DNA of 64,000 nt from Methylobacterium sp. Leaf112 (GTDB lineage Bacteria > Pseudomonadota > Alphaproteobacteria > Rhizobiales > Beijerinckiaceae). The DNA is taken from assembly GCF_001423295.1 (NCBI RefSeq), contig NZ_LMNG01000004.1, forward strand, positions 1-64,000. Direction: 5' to 3'. The translations under genes were made by a program, and so were the position numbers. The notes beneath the pieces were generated by a model that saw nothing but the letters and a program-made list of their open reading frames with translations, was not told the DNA's origin and made no database searches. Of the stretch, positions 9,567 to 18,631 are shown one piece after another. The first letter of the stretch is position 1, and each line of letters begins with the position of its first letter.

Positions 9567-9687
9567 CCTTTAAAACGAACAAGGCCGGCGGGCGAATTTT
9601 GGAAGTCCCCCGCGAAACGGTGGCTTCGCACACGATAGCGCACATTCGCCGCACGATCGAAGGGGCGAAACATTCCTTAAAACGAAC
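9567..9687. repeat. Two direct copies of CCTT(T)AAAACGAAC in a divergent promoter region
   Basis: CCTTTAAAACGAAC occurs at 9567-9580 and CCTTAAAACGAAC at 9675-9687, both on the plus strand and 108 bases apart. They lie in the 265-base gap between the flavoprotein gene and bchG. The A-run is unusual against the GC-rich background. The copies could be regulator binding sites or promoter elements; no known motif is matched with confidence. Confidence 0.45.
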
Positions 9688-9787
9688 GCTGGAGTCCCGC
9701 GAACCGAGCATTCCCGACGGCTTGGCCGCCCTACCAAACGGCAGGGCCTTCCGGTAGCCTCGGGTACGATGCGAAGGCGAGGGACGC

Positions 9788-10684
9788 ATGAACGGGACGC
9801 GGCTCCATCCCGGTTACCCGGCACCGGCGGCGGTGCTGGAGCTGCTCAAGCCGGTGACGTGGTTCCCACCCATGTGGGCCTTCGGCTGCGGCGTGGTCGC
9901 CTCGGGCGTGCCGCTGGCCGGCCATTGGGGCGTGGCGCTGACAGGCCTCCTCCTCGCCGGTCCCCTGGTCTGCGCCACGAGTCAGGCGGTCAACGACTGG
10001 TTCGACCGGGAGGTCGATGCCATCAACGAACCGCACCGACCCATCCCCTCGGGCCGCATCCCCGGCCGCTGGGGCCTCGCGATCGCGTGGGCCTGGACCG
10101 GCCTCTCGCTCGCCGTGGCAGCCGGTCTCGGGCTTTGGGTCTTCCTCGCGGCCGTCCTCGGTCTGGCCCTGGCCTGGGCCTACAGCGCGCCGCCCCCGCG
10201 GCTGAAGCGGAACGGCTGGTGGGGCAACGCCGCCTGTGGGCTCTGCTACGAGGGCTTGGCCTGGGTGACGGGGCATGCGGCGATGCTGGGCGGCGCCCTG
10301 CCGCCGGCCACCTCCCTGATCCTGGCCGCCCTCTACAGCGCCGGCGCCCACGGCATCATGACCCTCAACGACTTCAAGTCCGTCGCGGGTGACCGACAGA
10401 TGGGCATCCGCTCCCTGCCGGCGAGCCTCGGGCCGGACCGCGCCGCGCATGTGGCGTGCTGGGTCATGGCCGTCCCCCAGGGAGCGGTCATCGGCCTCCT
10501 GCTGTCATGGGGCCGGCCCGTCGAAGCGGGCATCGTCGCGGCGCTCCTGGCCGGACAGGTCGCGATGATGCGTCACTTCCTCGCCAGCCCGACGGAGCGG
10601 GCGCTCTGGTACAGCGGCTTCGGCGTGCCCCTCTACGTGTTCGGCATGCTGGCGAGCGCCTTCGCGGCGCGCGCCCTGACGTAA
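9788..10684 (+). CDS. bchG: Bacteriochlorophyll synthase (geranylgeranyl/phytyl transferase)
   Basis: An integral membrane prenyltransferase of the UbiA superfamily, 298 residues. It esterifies bacteriochlorophyllide with geranylgeranyl or phytyl diphosphate in the last stage of bacteriochlorophyll synthesis. The first Asp-rich motif NDWFDREVD is at 69-77 and the second, NDFKSVAGD, at 194-202. Other BchG/ChlG signatures are LKPVTWFPPMWAFGCG near the start, RPIPSGRIPG after motif one, and YSAPPPRLKRNGWWGN in the middle. The start at 9788 places the conserved LKPVTWFP at residue 20, as in the family. BchG usually lies beside bchP or other photosynthesis genes; here it stands alone between a flavoprotein gene and an amino-acid importer, so the rest of the pathway must be elsewhere. 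Confidence 0.93.
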   Translation: MNGTRLHPGYPAPAAVLELLKPVTWFPPMWAFGCGVVASGVPLAGHWGVALTGLLLAGPLVCATSQAVNDWFDREVDAINEPHRPIPSGRIPGRWGLAIAWAWTGLSLAVAAGLGLWVFLAAVLGLALAWAYSAPPPRLKRNGWWGNAACGLCYEGLAWVTGHAAMLGGALPPATSLILAALYSAGAHGIMTLNDFKSVAGDRQMGIRSLPASLGPDRAAHVACWVMAVPQGAVIGLLLSWGRPVEAGIVAALLAGQVAMMRHFLASPTERALWYSGFGVPLYVFGMLASAFAARALT

Positions 10685-11218
10685 CGGAGCGGCCCGGTCT
10701 CACGCCCGCCGCACGGACCGGCGCGGGAGGCGTCCCCGGCGCAACGATCGTGATCCGCCGACCATTGTGGAATGACATCGGGCCGCCGTCCACAACCGGG
10801 AGGCCCCCGGGCGACGCACGAACCCTTGTCGCCCTCGCGGAAGTCGGCAAGGCTACGCGCGGGACGAGCCGTTGATGCGCGTTCCCAACAGAACCGAGCA
10901 ACAGAACAGCTCAAGAGAGCCGGCGGGGATCGACGCGGACGCGATGCGGGACACCAGCGAAGCGAGCGCCGGGAGCGCCGGCCCTGGACGCAGGTCGACC
11001 GGCGCCGGCCATGCTTTGGTCCGTTTGATGCTTGGCGAGCCGACCCGGGTCCATCCGGGCCTCATCGGGCGTTCTCTCACTGCCATCACCGCCTCGCTCG
11101 CCCTGTCCCCCCGCGTCACGCGCGCCCCTCGCGCGATTCGGGGGCCTGAGCGTGCGAGACCATCCGGCGGCCCGCTCGATGGCGCCGCGACAGCCCCGCC
11201 CACAAGGAAGACGATGCG
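10685..11218. other. 534-base gap without a recognised gene
   Basis: No open frame here has both a ribosome binding site and a recognisable protein. It contains one spaced inverted repeat, TTGTGGA (10765-10771) and TCCACAA (10789-10795), 17 bases apart. This could be an operator upstream of the importer genes or part of the bchG 3' end. A gltI-type binding-protein gene, which would normally precede gltJ, is not present. Confidence 0.4.
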
Positions 11219-11941
11219 ATGAACTACAACTGGAACTGGGGCATCTTCTTCGAAGCGTCGCCCGAGGGCACCGGCACCTACGCGGACATGCTGCTGTCGG
11301 GGCTGGCGTGGACCATCGTCACGGCGCTCTGCTCCTGGGTCATCGCGTTTCTCCTCGGATCCCTCGTCGGCGTGATGCGGACCTTGCCGAACCGGGCCGC
11401 CAACGCCGTGGGCACGGCCTATGTCGAGCTGTTCCGCAACATCCCCCTGCTGGTTCAGATGTTCCTCTGGTACTTCGTCCTCCCCGAGGTGCTGCCAGAA
11501 CAATGGGGCTCCTGGCTCAAGCAGCTCCCCAACGCACCCTTCTACACCGCCGTGCTGTGTCTCGGCTTCTTCACCGCCTCGCGCGTCGCCGAGCAGGTCC
11601 GCGCCGGCATCCAGTCCCTGCCACGGGGCCAGAAGATGGCCGGCACGGCCTTGGGCCTGACCGTGGGGCAGACCTACCGCTACGTACTGCTGCCCAACGC
11701 CTACCGCATCATCCTGCCGCCCCTGACGTCCGAATTCCTCAACAATCTCAAGAACACCTCCGTGGCCTTGACCATCGGCCTGCTGGAGCTCACGGCGCGT
11801 GCCCGCGCCATGCAGGAATTCTCGTTCCAGGTGTTCGAGGCCTTCACCGCCGCCACGATCCTCTACGTGCTCATCAACGTCGGAGTGATCTTCATCTCGT
11901 CCTGGATCGAGCGCCGCGTCGCCGTCCCGGGCAGCCGCTGA
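11219..11941 (+). CDS. gltJ: Amino-acid ABC importer permease, GltJ type
   Basis: An inner-membrane permease of the polar amino-acid (HisM/GltJ) family, 240 residues. The opening [12 protein letters not shown] is typical of GltJ, as is the sequence [21 protein letters not shown]. The EAA loop that contacts the ATPase lies around [18 protein letters not shown]. Five or so helices are visible. With GltK and GltL it should import glutamate/aspartate or similar acidic or amide amino acids. gltK follows after 41 bases. No solute-binding protein gene is adjacent. Confidence 0.85.
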   Translation: MNYNWNWGIFFEASPEGTGTYADMLLSGLAWTIVTALCSWVIAFLLGSLVGVMRTLPNRAANAVGTAYVELFRNIPLLVQMFLWYFVLPEVLPEQWGSWLKQLPNAPFYTAVLCLGFFTASRVAEQVRAGIQSLPRGQKMAGTALGLTVGQTYRYVLLPNAYRIILPPLTSEFLNNLKNTSVALTIGLLELTARARAMQEFSFQVFEAFTAATILYVLINVGVIFISSWIERRVAVPGSR

Positions 11942-11982
11942 GGGTGCAATCCTCGCCTTCGCCCCATCAGAGGTAGCCTCCC

Positions 11983-12675
11983 ATGCTCGCGAATTTCGAT
12001 TTCTCCGTCATCACCAACTCGCTGCCCTACCTGTTCTTCGAGGGGATGCGCTTCACCCTGACCCTGACGGCGCTGGCCGCCGTCGGCGGCATCGTGCTCG
12101 GCACCTTCATCGCGATGATGCGGCTCTCGGGGCTTCCGGTGATCCCCCTGGTCGCCAAGGGCTACGTCAACCTGTTCCGGTCCCTGCCCCTCGTGCTGGT
12201 GATCTTCTGGTTCTACTTCCTGGTGCCGTATCTCGGCCAATGGGTGACGGGTGCAGACCGTCCGATGACGGTGGGGGCCTTCACCTCCTCACTGGTGACC
12301 TTCACCCTGTTCGAGGCGGCGTACTTCTCCGAGATCATGCGCGCGGGCATCCAGTCGATCCCCAAGGGTCAGGCGGCCGCCGCTTCGGCGCTCGGCATGA
12401 CCTACTGGACCTCCATGCGGACGGTGATCCTGCCCCAGGTCTTCCGCAACATGACCCCGATCCTGCTCACCCAGACCATCGTGCTGTTCCAGGATACGTC
12501 GCTCGTCTACGTGCTCTCGATCACCGACTTCCTCGGGGCCGCCTCGAAGATCGCCCAGCGCGATGGGCGCCTGGTGGAAATGTATCTGTTCGCGGCGGTC
12601 GTCTACTTCGCGGTGTGCTTCGCGGCCTCCCTGGCGGTGCGCCACCTGCAGAAGAAGATCGCCATCATCCGCTGA
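11983..12675 (+). CDS. gltK: Amino-acid ABC importer permease, GltK type
   Basis: The second permease of the importer, 230 residues, starting [18 protein letters not shown]. It has the GltK features [21 protein letters not shown] and an EAA loop at [18 protein letters not shown]. It should pair with GltJ as a heterodimeric channel in the inner membrane. The start is preceded by GAGGTAGC. gltL follows after 38 bases, consistent with a three-gene operon. Confidence 0.85.
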   Translation: MLANFDFSVITNSLPYLFFEGMRFTLTLTALAAVGGIVLGTFIAMMRLSGLPVIPLVAKGYVNLFRSLPLVLVIFWFYFLVPYLGQWVTGADRPMTVGAFTSSLVTFTLFEAAYFSEIMRAGIQSIPKGQAAAASALGMTYWTSMRTVILPQVFRNMTPILLTQTIVLFQDTSLVYVLSITDFLGAASKIAQRDGRLVEMYLFAAVVYFAVCFAASLAVRHLQKKIAIIR

Positions 12676-12713
12676 TCGCCCGCCCCTCAACGCCTTCCAT
12701 CGAGGATCGCCCC

Positions 12714-13493
12714 ATGCGCGCCCCCCTGAATACTTCGTCGGCTCCTTCCGTCGGCACCGGCCCGATGATCACCATGACCAACGTCAGCAAGTGGTACGGG
12801 GACTTCAAGGTCCTGACCGACTGCACCACCGCGGTGAACAAGGGCGAGGTCGTCGTCGTCTGCGGGCCGTCCGGCTCGGGCAAATCAACCCTGATCAAGT
12901 GCGTCAACGCCCTGGAGCCGTTCCAGGAGGGGCAGGTGGTGGTGGACGGCACGCCCGTGCGCGACAAGCGCACGAACCTGCCCAAGCTCCGCGCCCGGGT
13001 CGGCATGGTGTTCCAGCACTTCGAGCTGTTCCCGCACCTCTCCATCGCCGAGAACCTCACCCTGGCCCAGGTCATGGTGCTCGGGCGCGACCGGGGCGCC
13101 GCCCTCGACAGCGGCATGGTGCTCCTCGACCGCGTCGGCCTGTCCGCCCACGCCAAGAAGTTCCCCGGCCAGCTCTCCGGCGGGCAGCAGCAGCGCGTGG
13201 CCATCGCCCGAGCGCTCGCCATGAACCCCATCGTCATGCTGTTCGACGAGCCCACATCGGCCCTCGATCCCGAGATGGTCGGCGAGGTTCTCGACGTCAT
13301 GGTCCAGCTCGCCCGCGAGGGCATGACCATGATGTGCGTGACCCACGAGATGGGATTCGCCCGAAAGGTCGCCAATCGGGTGATCTTCATGGACAAGGGC
13401 GAGATCGTCGAGGACGCCACCAAGGACGACTTCTTCGGCAACGCCCGCTCGGAGCGCGCGCAGAACTTCCTCTCCAAGATCCTTCAGCACTGA
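12714..13493 (+). CDS. gltL: Amino-acid ABC importer ATPase, GltL type
   Basis: A cytoplasmic ATPase of 259 residues that drives the GltJK channel. Walker A is GPSGSGKST (51-59), the Q-loop lies at [10 protein letters not shown], the signature LSGGQ is at 154-158 and Walker B MLFDEP at ~175-180, with the H-loop histidine in CVTHEMGFA. An extension of about 17 residues precedes the usual start; the ATG at 12714 is chosen because GAGGA lies eight bases upstream, while an in-frame ATG at 12765 would give the canonical length. A short palindrome overlaps the stop codon. Confidence 0.88.
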   Translation: MRAPLNTSSAPSVGTGPMITMTNVSKWYGDFKVLTDCTTAVNKGEVVVVCGPSGSGKSTLIKCVNALEPFQEGQVVVDGTPVRDKRTNLPKLRARVGMVFQHFELFPHLSIAENLTLAQVMVLGRDRGAALDSGMVLLDRVGLSAHAKKFPGQLSGGQQQRVAIARALAMNPIVMLFDEPTSALDPEMVGEVLDVMVQLAREGMTMMCVTHEMGFARKVANRVIFMDKGEIVEDATKDDFFGNARSERAQNFLSKILQH

Positions 13494-13499
13494 AGGATC
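13478..13499. repeat. Palindrome over the gltL stop codon
   Basis: GATCCTTCAG (13478-13487) and CTGAAGGATC (13490-13499) form a perfect 10-bp inverted repeat with two bases between. It includes the TGA stop of gltL. It may act as a compact 3' hairpin for the importer transcript; no T run follows. Confidence 0.4.
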
Positions 13500-13628
13500 C
13501 CTCGGCACGGAATCCTGCAGAACCGAGTACAGCCACGGCGGACGGCCGGCCTTGACCGGAGCCGCGTTCTGAGGCCGGACTTCGATGGATGCGCCGGCGC
13601 GGGGCCGGCGGTCGGTCGAGTGGACCGC

Positions 13629-14747
13629 ATGGGTAGACGAGCGCTTCTCCCTTGGGCCGGTCTCGCCCTCGCGGCAGGCCTTCTGGCGGGCACCGGCGCG
13701 GAGCTCCTGCCACGGGCCCACCTCGCGTGGCGGCTCCTGCGGGCGGCCGAAGATCCGCCCGCCCTGGCGCGCCTGCGCCTCGACCCCGTGGCGACGCCCG
13801 AGCGCGTAGCCGGCGAGATCGACGCCGCCCTGGCAGCGCAGGACGACAGCCTTGCCCAGAGCTTTCTCGAGCTCGCCGATGCGCGCGGGATTCCCGTCGA
13901 TGCCACGCGGCGAACCCAAGTCGCCGCCTTGCAGCAGGTCGCCCCCTTGCGCACGGCACGGGCCTTTGCCGAGGGGGCCCTCACGGGGCAAGCGGACAGC
14001 GGGGTCGGCCTCGCCGGCGCCTTCGCGGCGGATCTGACCGGCCTCGGCGACCTGCGCGACCTCGCACGCGAAGGAGGGCACCTCGTGCGCGACGAACCCT
14101 ACGATTCGGTTCTGCTCGGGCTGGCGAGCGTCGGGCTGGCGGCGACGGCCGCGACCTATGCGGGCGGCCTCGGTGCCGTCGTCCGGGGCGGTGCGACCCT
14201 GCTGAAGACGGCCCACCGTTCGGGGCGCCTCTCGCGTCCCCTCGCGGCGAGCCTCGGCCGATTGGCCCGGGAGAGCGTCGATCCGGCCGCAATGCGATCC
14301 ATGGCGGTGGCCGCCGGCCGTTTCGATCTCGTCGCCGCCCGCACCGCTGCGCGCAACGGCATCCGCACGGGGGCCGTCACCGAACTGACGGCGCTCGGCG
14401 GTCGGGCCTACGCCCTGCAGACCCGGCTCGGAACGCGTGGTGTGTTTCAGGTCCTGTCGCTGGCGCGCTCTCCGGCCGAGGTCGGCCGCGCGGTGCGCCT
14501 GGCGGAGGGAATGGGCCCCGCGACGCGGGCCGTCCTCAAGCTCCTCGACCGCGCGGCTCTGGTGATCGGGGCCGTGCTCATGGAACTGGTGCGGACCGTG
14601 TGGCTGGCGCTGGGATGGTGTTGGGGGCTCGCCCTGTTCTGCCGCCGTTTGGGATTTCTGATCGGGCGCCTGATCTGGCCGAAGCCGCGGCGCGGACGCA
14701 TAAACGCCGCAAGGTCTCTACCCATCGCAGCGGTCGCATCCGCCTGA
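13629..14747 (+). CDS. Hypothetical membrane-associated protein
   Basis: About 372 residues from ATG 13629; an in-frame GTG at 13620 would add three. No family is recognised. It begins with a hydrophobic segment (~6-22, LLPWAGLALAAGLLAG) that looks like a signal anchor. An Ala/Leu/Arg-rich helical middle follows, with hydrophobic stretches at SVLLGLASVGLAATAATYAG and near the C-terminus (GAVLMELVRTVWLALGW and the residues after it), then a basic tail. The GC-rich third codon positions support real coding. Most likely an inner-membrane protein with helices at both ends. Neighbours give no functional hint. Confidence 0.6.
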   Translation: MGRRALLPWAGLALAAGLLAGTGAELLPRAHLAWRLLRAAEDPPALARLRLDPVATPERVAGEIDAALAAQDDSLAQSFLELADARGIPVDATRRTQVAALQQVAPLRTARAFAEGALTGQADSGVGLAGAFAADLTGLGDLRDLAREGGHLVRDEPYDSVLLGLASVGLAATAATYAGGLGAVVRGGATLLKTAHRSGRLSRPLAASLGRLARESVDPAAMRSMAVAAGRFDLVAARTAARNGIRTGAVTELTALGGRAYALQTRLGTRGVFQVLSLARSPAEVGRAVRLAEGMGPATRAVLKLLDRAALVIGAVLMELVRTVWLALGWCWGLALFCRRLGFLIGRLIWPKPRRGRINAARSLPIAAVASA

Positions 14748-14792
14748 TCGGCCGGAGCGATCCACAATCATCGGTTTTCGCGAAAGACGCGG

Positions 14793-15047
14793 TCAGCGCA
14801 AAGCGGCCACCTGCATGTCGACGGACTGGGGCGCATCGGCCGCGAAGGTTCCGGCCGACGGTCCCTCGGCAACGTAGATCCGGCTCACCACCAACAACAC
14901 GGCCAGCGCCCAGAACACGAGGGCGGCACGGCGTGTCTCGCCGTAGCCTCTCTGCTCAGCGCTCGGCTCCGCGCGCGGGCACACCGACGCCATCGGCTCA
15001 CCGAAGGGGTCGAAGGCGGGCTGGCGCAGATCTCGAAGGTCGCTCAT
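14793..15047 (-). CDS. Small single-helix membrane protein, unknown
   Basis: 84 residues with a polar N-terminal half (MSDLRDLRQPAFDPFGEP), one transmembrane helix (~42-58, ALVFWALAVLLVVSRIY) and a short C-terminal tail. No family is recognised and no clear Shine-Dalgarno precedes the ATG, so the call rests on the helix and codon bias. It is divergent from the YeiH-type gene that follows. Confidence 0.5.
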   Translation of the reverse strand: MSDLRDLRQPAFDPFGEPMASVCPRAEPSAEQRGYGETRRAALVFWALAVLLVVSRIYVAEGPSAGTFAADAPQSVDMQVAALR

Positions 15048-15194
15048 AGGGAGAATGTCGCGGCTCGAACCTCGCGGATCAATGGATGCGTTTTTCGAAC
15101 TTGTGCGATTTCAGAGGGGCTTCTTCTCCTCTCACCACCGAGCGGGGAAGTTCCTTCCGGTCCGGCGGCAATCGCGCTTCAGACGTCCGCCTCG

Positions 15195-16259
15195 ATGTCT
15201 GACCAGCTCCATCGAGCAGGCCCGAAAGGCGAGGCGGGGCCGACCGCTCTTCTTCCGGGCCTCCTCGTGTGCCTGGCGATCACGGGCGTCGCCAGGCTGC
15301 TGCAGGCCGGCGAGGAACACGTCTTCGAGCATCCCTATGTCGAGGCCCTGGTCATGGCGATCCTCCTCGGCATCGCCGTACGCAGCGTCTGGCAGCCGGG
15401 CGACCGCTTCCGCCGGGGCATCGCCTTCAGCGCCAAGCAGGTGCTCGAAGTGGCGGTCACCCTGCTCGGCGCTTCCCTCAGCCTCGGGGCCATCGTCGCC
15501 TCGGGGCCGGCCCTGCTCACCGGCATCGTCGGCACGGTGGTGGTGACCATCGGCGCCAGCTACGCCATCTGCCGCCTCCTCGCCCTGCCGGCGCGGATGG
15601 CGATCCTGGTCGCCTGCGGCAACGCCATCTGCGGCAACTCCGCAATCGCGGCGGTGGCGCCCGTCATCGGCGCCGATGGCGAGGACGTGGCCGCCTCGAT
15701 CGCCTTCACCGCCGTCCTCGGCGTCCTCATGGTGCTGGGCCTGCCCCTGTTCGTCCCCCTCGTCGGCCTCTCGGAGAATCAGTACGGGGTGCTCGCCGGC
15801 CTGACGGTCTACGCCGTTCCGCAGGTCCTGGCCGCGACGGTGCCGGTGGGGCTGCTCAGCACCCAGGTCGGTACCCTGGTCAAGCTCGTGCGTGTGCTCA
15901 TGCTCGGGCCCGTGGTGGTCGCGTGCTCGCTGATCGCCCGCTTCCTGCCCGTGGACGGTTCGACCGCCGCCCCACGGCCGGCCACCCTGCGCCTGACCCA
16001 GCTCGTGCCGTGGTTCATCCTCGGCTTCCTCGTGCTCGCGTCGCTGCGGTCCCTCGGGCTGATCCCGGACGCCCTGGTCGGACCGCTGAAGCATCTGGCC
16101 GGTCTCCTCACCATCGTGTCGATGGCGGCGCTGGGCCTCGGCGTCGACGTCCGGGTTCTCGCCCGCGTCGGCGGCCGGGTCACCGCCGCGGTGACCGGCT
16201 CGCTCCTCGTCCTGATCGCGACGAGCCTCGTCCTCATCAAGGTCCTGGGCATCGCCTGA
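15195..16259 (+). CDS. yeiH: YeiH/YadS-type putative sulfate exporter (UPF0324)
   Basis: A polytopic inner-membrane protein of 354 residues in the Cons_hypoth698 family (PF03601). Family signatures include the glycine-rich KQVLEVAVTLLGASLSL, the repeat-like LVACGNAICGNSAIAAVAPVI, and VYAVPQVLAATVPVG. About ten helices can be traced. Family members are annotated as sulfate or taurine-sulfonate exporters on limited evidence, so the substrate is uncertain. The ATG at 15195 is the first one before the hydrophobic core. It ends 12 bases from the convergent flotillin gene. Confidence 0.82.
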   Translation: MSDQLHRAGPKGEAGPTALLPGLLVCLAITGVARLLQAGEEHVFEHPYVEALVMAILLGIAVRSVWQPGDRFRRGIAFSAKQVLEVAVTLLGASLSLGAIVASGPALLTGIVGTVVVTIGASYAICRLLALPARMAILVACGNAICGNSAIAAVAPVIGADGEDVAASIAFTAVLGVLMVLGLPLFVPLVGLSENQYGVLAGLTVYAVPQVLAATVPVGLLSTQVGTLVKLVRVLMLGPVVVACSLIARFLPVDGSTAAPRPATLRLTQLVPWFILGFLVLASLRSLGLIPDALVGPLKHLAGLLTIVSMAALGLGVDVRVLARVGGRVTAAVTGSLLVLIATSLVLIKVLGIA

Positions 16260-16271
16260 TCCGATCCCGGC

Positions 16272-17960
16272 TCAGGCCGTTCCAACCTCCGCCTTGGCCT
16301 TCGCCTGGTCGGTCTCGGATTCCCCCGCGACCGCGCCCAGCAGGCTGTCGATGGCGTGGCCGCCGCCCGTGAAGCCGGCCTCGCCCAGCAGGGTCTTCAG
16401 GATCGGCGCGTTGAACTGGTAGCGCATGAGCTGGCCGGAGAGGTTCTCCCCGAAGCCGGCCGCGCCCCGGCCCGCCCCCTCACCGCCCATCATCCCGCCG
16501 GCGTCGAAGATCCGGATCGACTCGATCTTCTCCACGGCCTTCATGCTCTCGCGCAGGGCCTCGGGGACGATGGCGATGCGCTTGAGGCTGGCTTCGAAGT
16601 CCCGGGCTTCCGGCGACAGGGCGTTGCGTGCTTCGTTCATCACGCGCTCGCGCTCGGCATCGGCCGCGCCGAGCTTGGTGATCGCCTCGGCCTTCGAGGC
16701 CGCCGCCGTCGCTTCGGCCTCCGCCAGGGTGGTGATCGCCATCGCCCGGTCCTCGGCCGCCTTGCGCTCGGCCTCGGCGTTGACCGTGATGGCGGTGGCG
16801 GCCTTCTCGGCCTCCTTCTTCGCCGCGATCACCGTGACCTGGCGCTCGCGCTCGGCGATCTCGATGGATTTGGCGGTGGCGACCTTCTCCTCGGCGGACA
16901 CGGCCAGCGCCTCGGCCTCCTTCGCCCGCGCCTGAGCCTCCGACTGCGCCTTGGAGCGCTCGGCGACCCGGATGGCGTTCTCCTGGATCACGAGCTGCCG
17001 GTCGCGCTCGGCCTCGGCGGTGCGGGTAGCGATGGCGAGATCGGATTCGATCCGGGCCGTCTCGGCCGCCCGGCGAGCCTCGGCCTCGCGCAGCTTCACC
17101 GCCTGCTCCCGCTCGATGCGGGCGGTCTCTTCGCTCTGCTGGGCCGCCTGCTCCGCCTTGGCCTGCTCGGCCCGGGTCTCGGCGGTACGGTTGGCGATGT
17201 CGCGGGCCTGGGCGAGCTGGGCCTCCTGTGTCTCCTTGGTGATGGTGAGCTGCTTCAGGGCCGTCTCGCGGTCCTTCTCGGCGACGTTGACCTCGGCTTC
17301 GCGGACGATCTTGTTGCGCTCCTGGCGCCGATCCTCGGTGATCTTCTTGAGGACGGTCAGGCCTTCGGCGTCGAAGGAATTGTCGGGGTTGAAGAACTCG
17401 ATGGAGGTCTGGTCGAGGCGGGTGAGGGAGGCGGATTCGAGCTCGAGCCCGTTGTGGCGCAGGTCGCCCGACACGGCCTCCTGCACGCCCTTCACGAATT
17501 CCGAGCGCTTCTCCTGCAGGTCGGGCAGGGTCATGCCGGCGGCGACCGAGCGCAGGGCATCGACGAACTTCGCCTCGACGAGCTCGCTGAGCTTGCGCGC
17601 GTCGTTGGTGCGGTCGCCCAGCGTCTGGGCGGCGAGCGCGATGGAATCCTCCTTGGGCTCCACGCGCACGTAGAACTCGACGGTGATGTCGGCCCGCAGG
17701 CGGTCCTTGGTGATGAGCGAGGCCGCGCCGTCGCGCTTCACCTCGATGCGCAGGGTGTTGAGGTTCACCATGGCGATGGAGTGGAACACCGGCAGCAGCA
17801 CCGCGCCGCCGTCGACCACGACCCTGCGGCCACCGAGCCCCGTGCGGACGAAGGCGGTGTCGCGCGTCGTCCGGCGGTAGAGCCGCCCGAACACGAACCC
17901 GATGCCCAGGAGGGCGACGACGACCGTGCCGACGAGCACGGCGATGTTCACGAGATCCAT
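16272..17960 (-). CDS. yqiK: Flotillin-family protein (YqiK-like)
   Basis: A membrane-anchored SPFH-domain protein, 562 residues, that organises membrane microdomains. An N-terminal helix (~3-24, NIAVLVGTVVVALLGIGFVF) is followed by the SPFH/band-7 domain (~30-230; LPVFHSIAMVNLNTLRIEVKR). A long Ala/Glu-rich coiled coil covers ~230-450, and a glycine-rich C-terminus contains the family's FDAGGMMGGEG stretch. The ATG at 17960 precedes the anchor helix directly. It is the last gene of a three-gene operon behind the PspA fusion and YqiJ, the usual partner set for YqiK flotillins in envelope-stress protection. Confidence 0.88.
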   Translation of the reverse strand: MDLVNIAVLVGTVVVALLGIGFVFGRLYRRTTRDTAFVRTGLGGRRVVVDGGAVLLPVFHSIAMVNLNTLRIEVKRDGAASLITKDRLRADITVEFYVRVEPKEDSIALAAQTLGDRTNDARKLSELVEAKFVDALRSVAAGMTLPDLQEKRSEFVKGVQEAVSGDLRHNGLELESASLTRLDQTSIEFFNPDNSFDAEGLTVLKKITEDRRQERNKIVREAEVNVAEKDRETALKQLTITKETQEAQLAQARDIANRTAETRAEQAKAEQAAQQSEETARIEREQAVKLREAEARRAAETARIESDLAIATRTAEAERDRQLVIQENAIRVAERSKAQSEAQARAKEAEALAVSAEEKVATAKSIEIAERERQVTVIAAKKEAEKAATAITVNAEAERKAAEDRAMAITTLAEAEATAAASKAEAITKLGAADAERERVMNEARNALSPEARDFEASLKRIAIVPEALRESMKAVEKIESIRIFDAGGMMGGEGAGRGAAGFGENLSGQLMRYQFNAPILKTLLGEAGFTGGGHAIDSLLGAVAGESETDQAKAKAEVGTA

Positions 17961-17974
17961 GGGACGAAAGCCCT

Positions 17975-18631
17975 TCAGTGGGAGGCGGTGAGATCGAGGG
18001 CGGCGGGGACGGCGACGAAGACGCCGCCGGCATGCTCCACCAGGAGCACGTGCGTGCCCTGCGGGATCGCGGGGCGGTCGGGCGCCGCGCGCGCCCTCAG
18101 GGAATGGGAGTTGCCGTGCCCGTCCCGAACCCGGACCTGTCCGGGCGCGCCCTGATCGAGGGGGCCGAGGGTCACTTCGGCGATCCGGCCGACGAAGTGA
18201 TCCTCGTCCACGGCGTAGGTCTCGTCGCGCGGGATCAGCCGGGCGATGGTGCGGGTGGACGCCCGCAGGGTCGGGACCGTGAGGCCGAGGGCGGCGACGG
18301 CCGCGAGGGCGGCGGGCAGGGGCGCCAGGACCGCGTCCGATACCGCCTGGATCGCGAAGCCGAAGACCGTGAAGGCGGCGAGCGCCACGATGAGCAGGAT
18401 AAGGAAGGGCACCCGGCCGATATTGATCCAGGACAGCCAAGTGGTGGGCGAACCGAGATGGTGGGACTCGGCTCCGAGCCCGTGCCCGCCCTCGATCTCG
18501 AACCACTGATCGACGAGGCCCGAGACGGAGTGGCCGATCACGAGGGCGACGGCCTCGACGGCGACGAGGCCGGCCATGATCCCGCCCACGACCGTGAACG
18601 GAACCAGGTGGGGGTCGGTCAACGCCATCAT
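17975..18631 (-). CDS. yqiJ: YqiJ-like membrane protein with a C-terminal OB-fold (NfeD-like)
   Basis: A 218-residue inner-membrane protein. Four hydrophobic segments occupy ~10-140, and a soluble beta-rich domain at ~150-210 (HFVGRIAEVTLGPLDQGAPG) fits the OB-fold of NfeD/YqiJ proteins that partner flotillins. The gene starts ATGATG; the first ATG at 18631 overlaps the TGA of the upstream PspA gene, which suggests translational coupling. Flotillin starts 14 bases after its stop. Confidence 0.8.
   Translation of the reverse strand: MMALTDPHLVPFTVVGGIMAGLVAVEAVALVIGHSVSGLVDQWFEIEGGHGLGAESHHLGSPTTWLSWINIGRVPFLILLIVALAAFTVFGFAIQAVSDAVLAPLPAALAAVAALGLTVPTLRASTRTIARLIPRDETYAVDEDHFVGRIAEVTLGPLDQGAPGQVRVRDGHGNSHSLRARAAPDRPAIPQGTHVLLVEHAGGVFVAVPAALDLTASH

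Noticed and set aside
8119-9573. 484-residue plus-strand frame opposite the flavoprotein
   Set aside because: The minus-strand protein has clear nucleotide-binding motifs; the opposite frame has none.
10853-11503. Minus-strand frame crossing the gap and gltJ
   Set aside because: It overlaps a clear permease gene and its translation is not protein-like.
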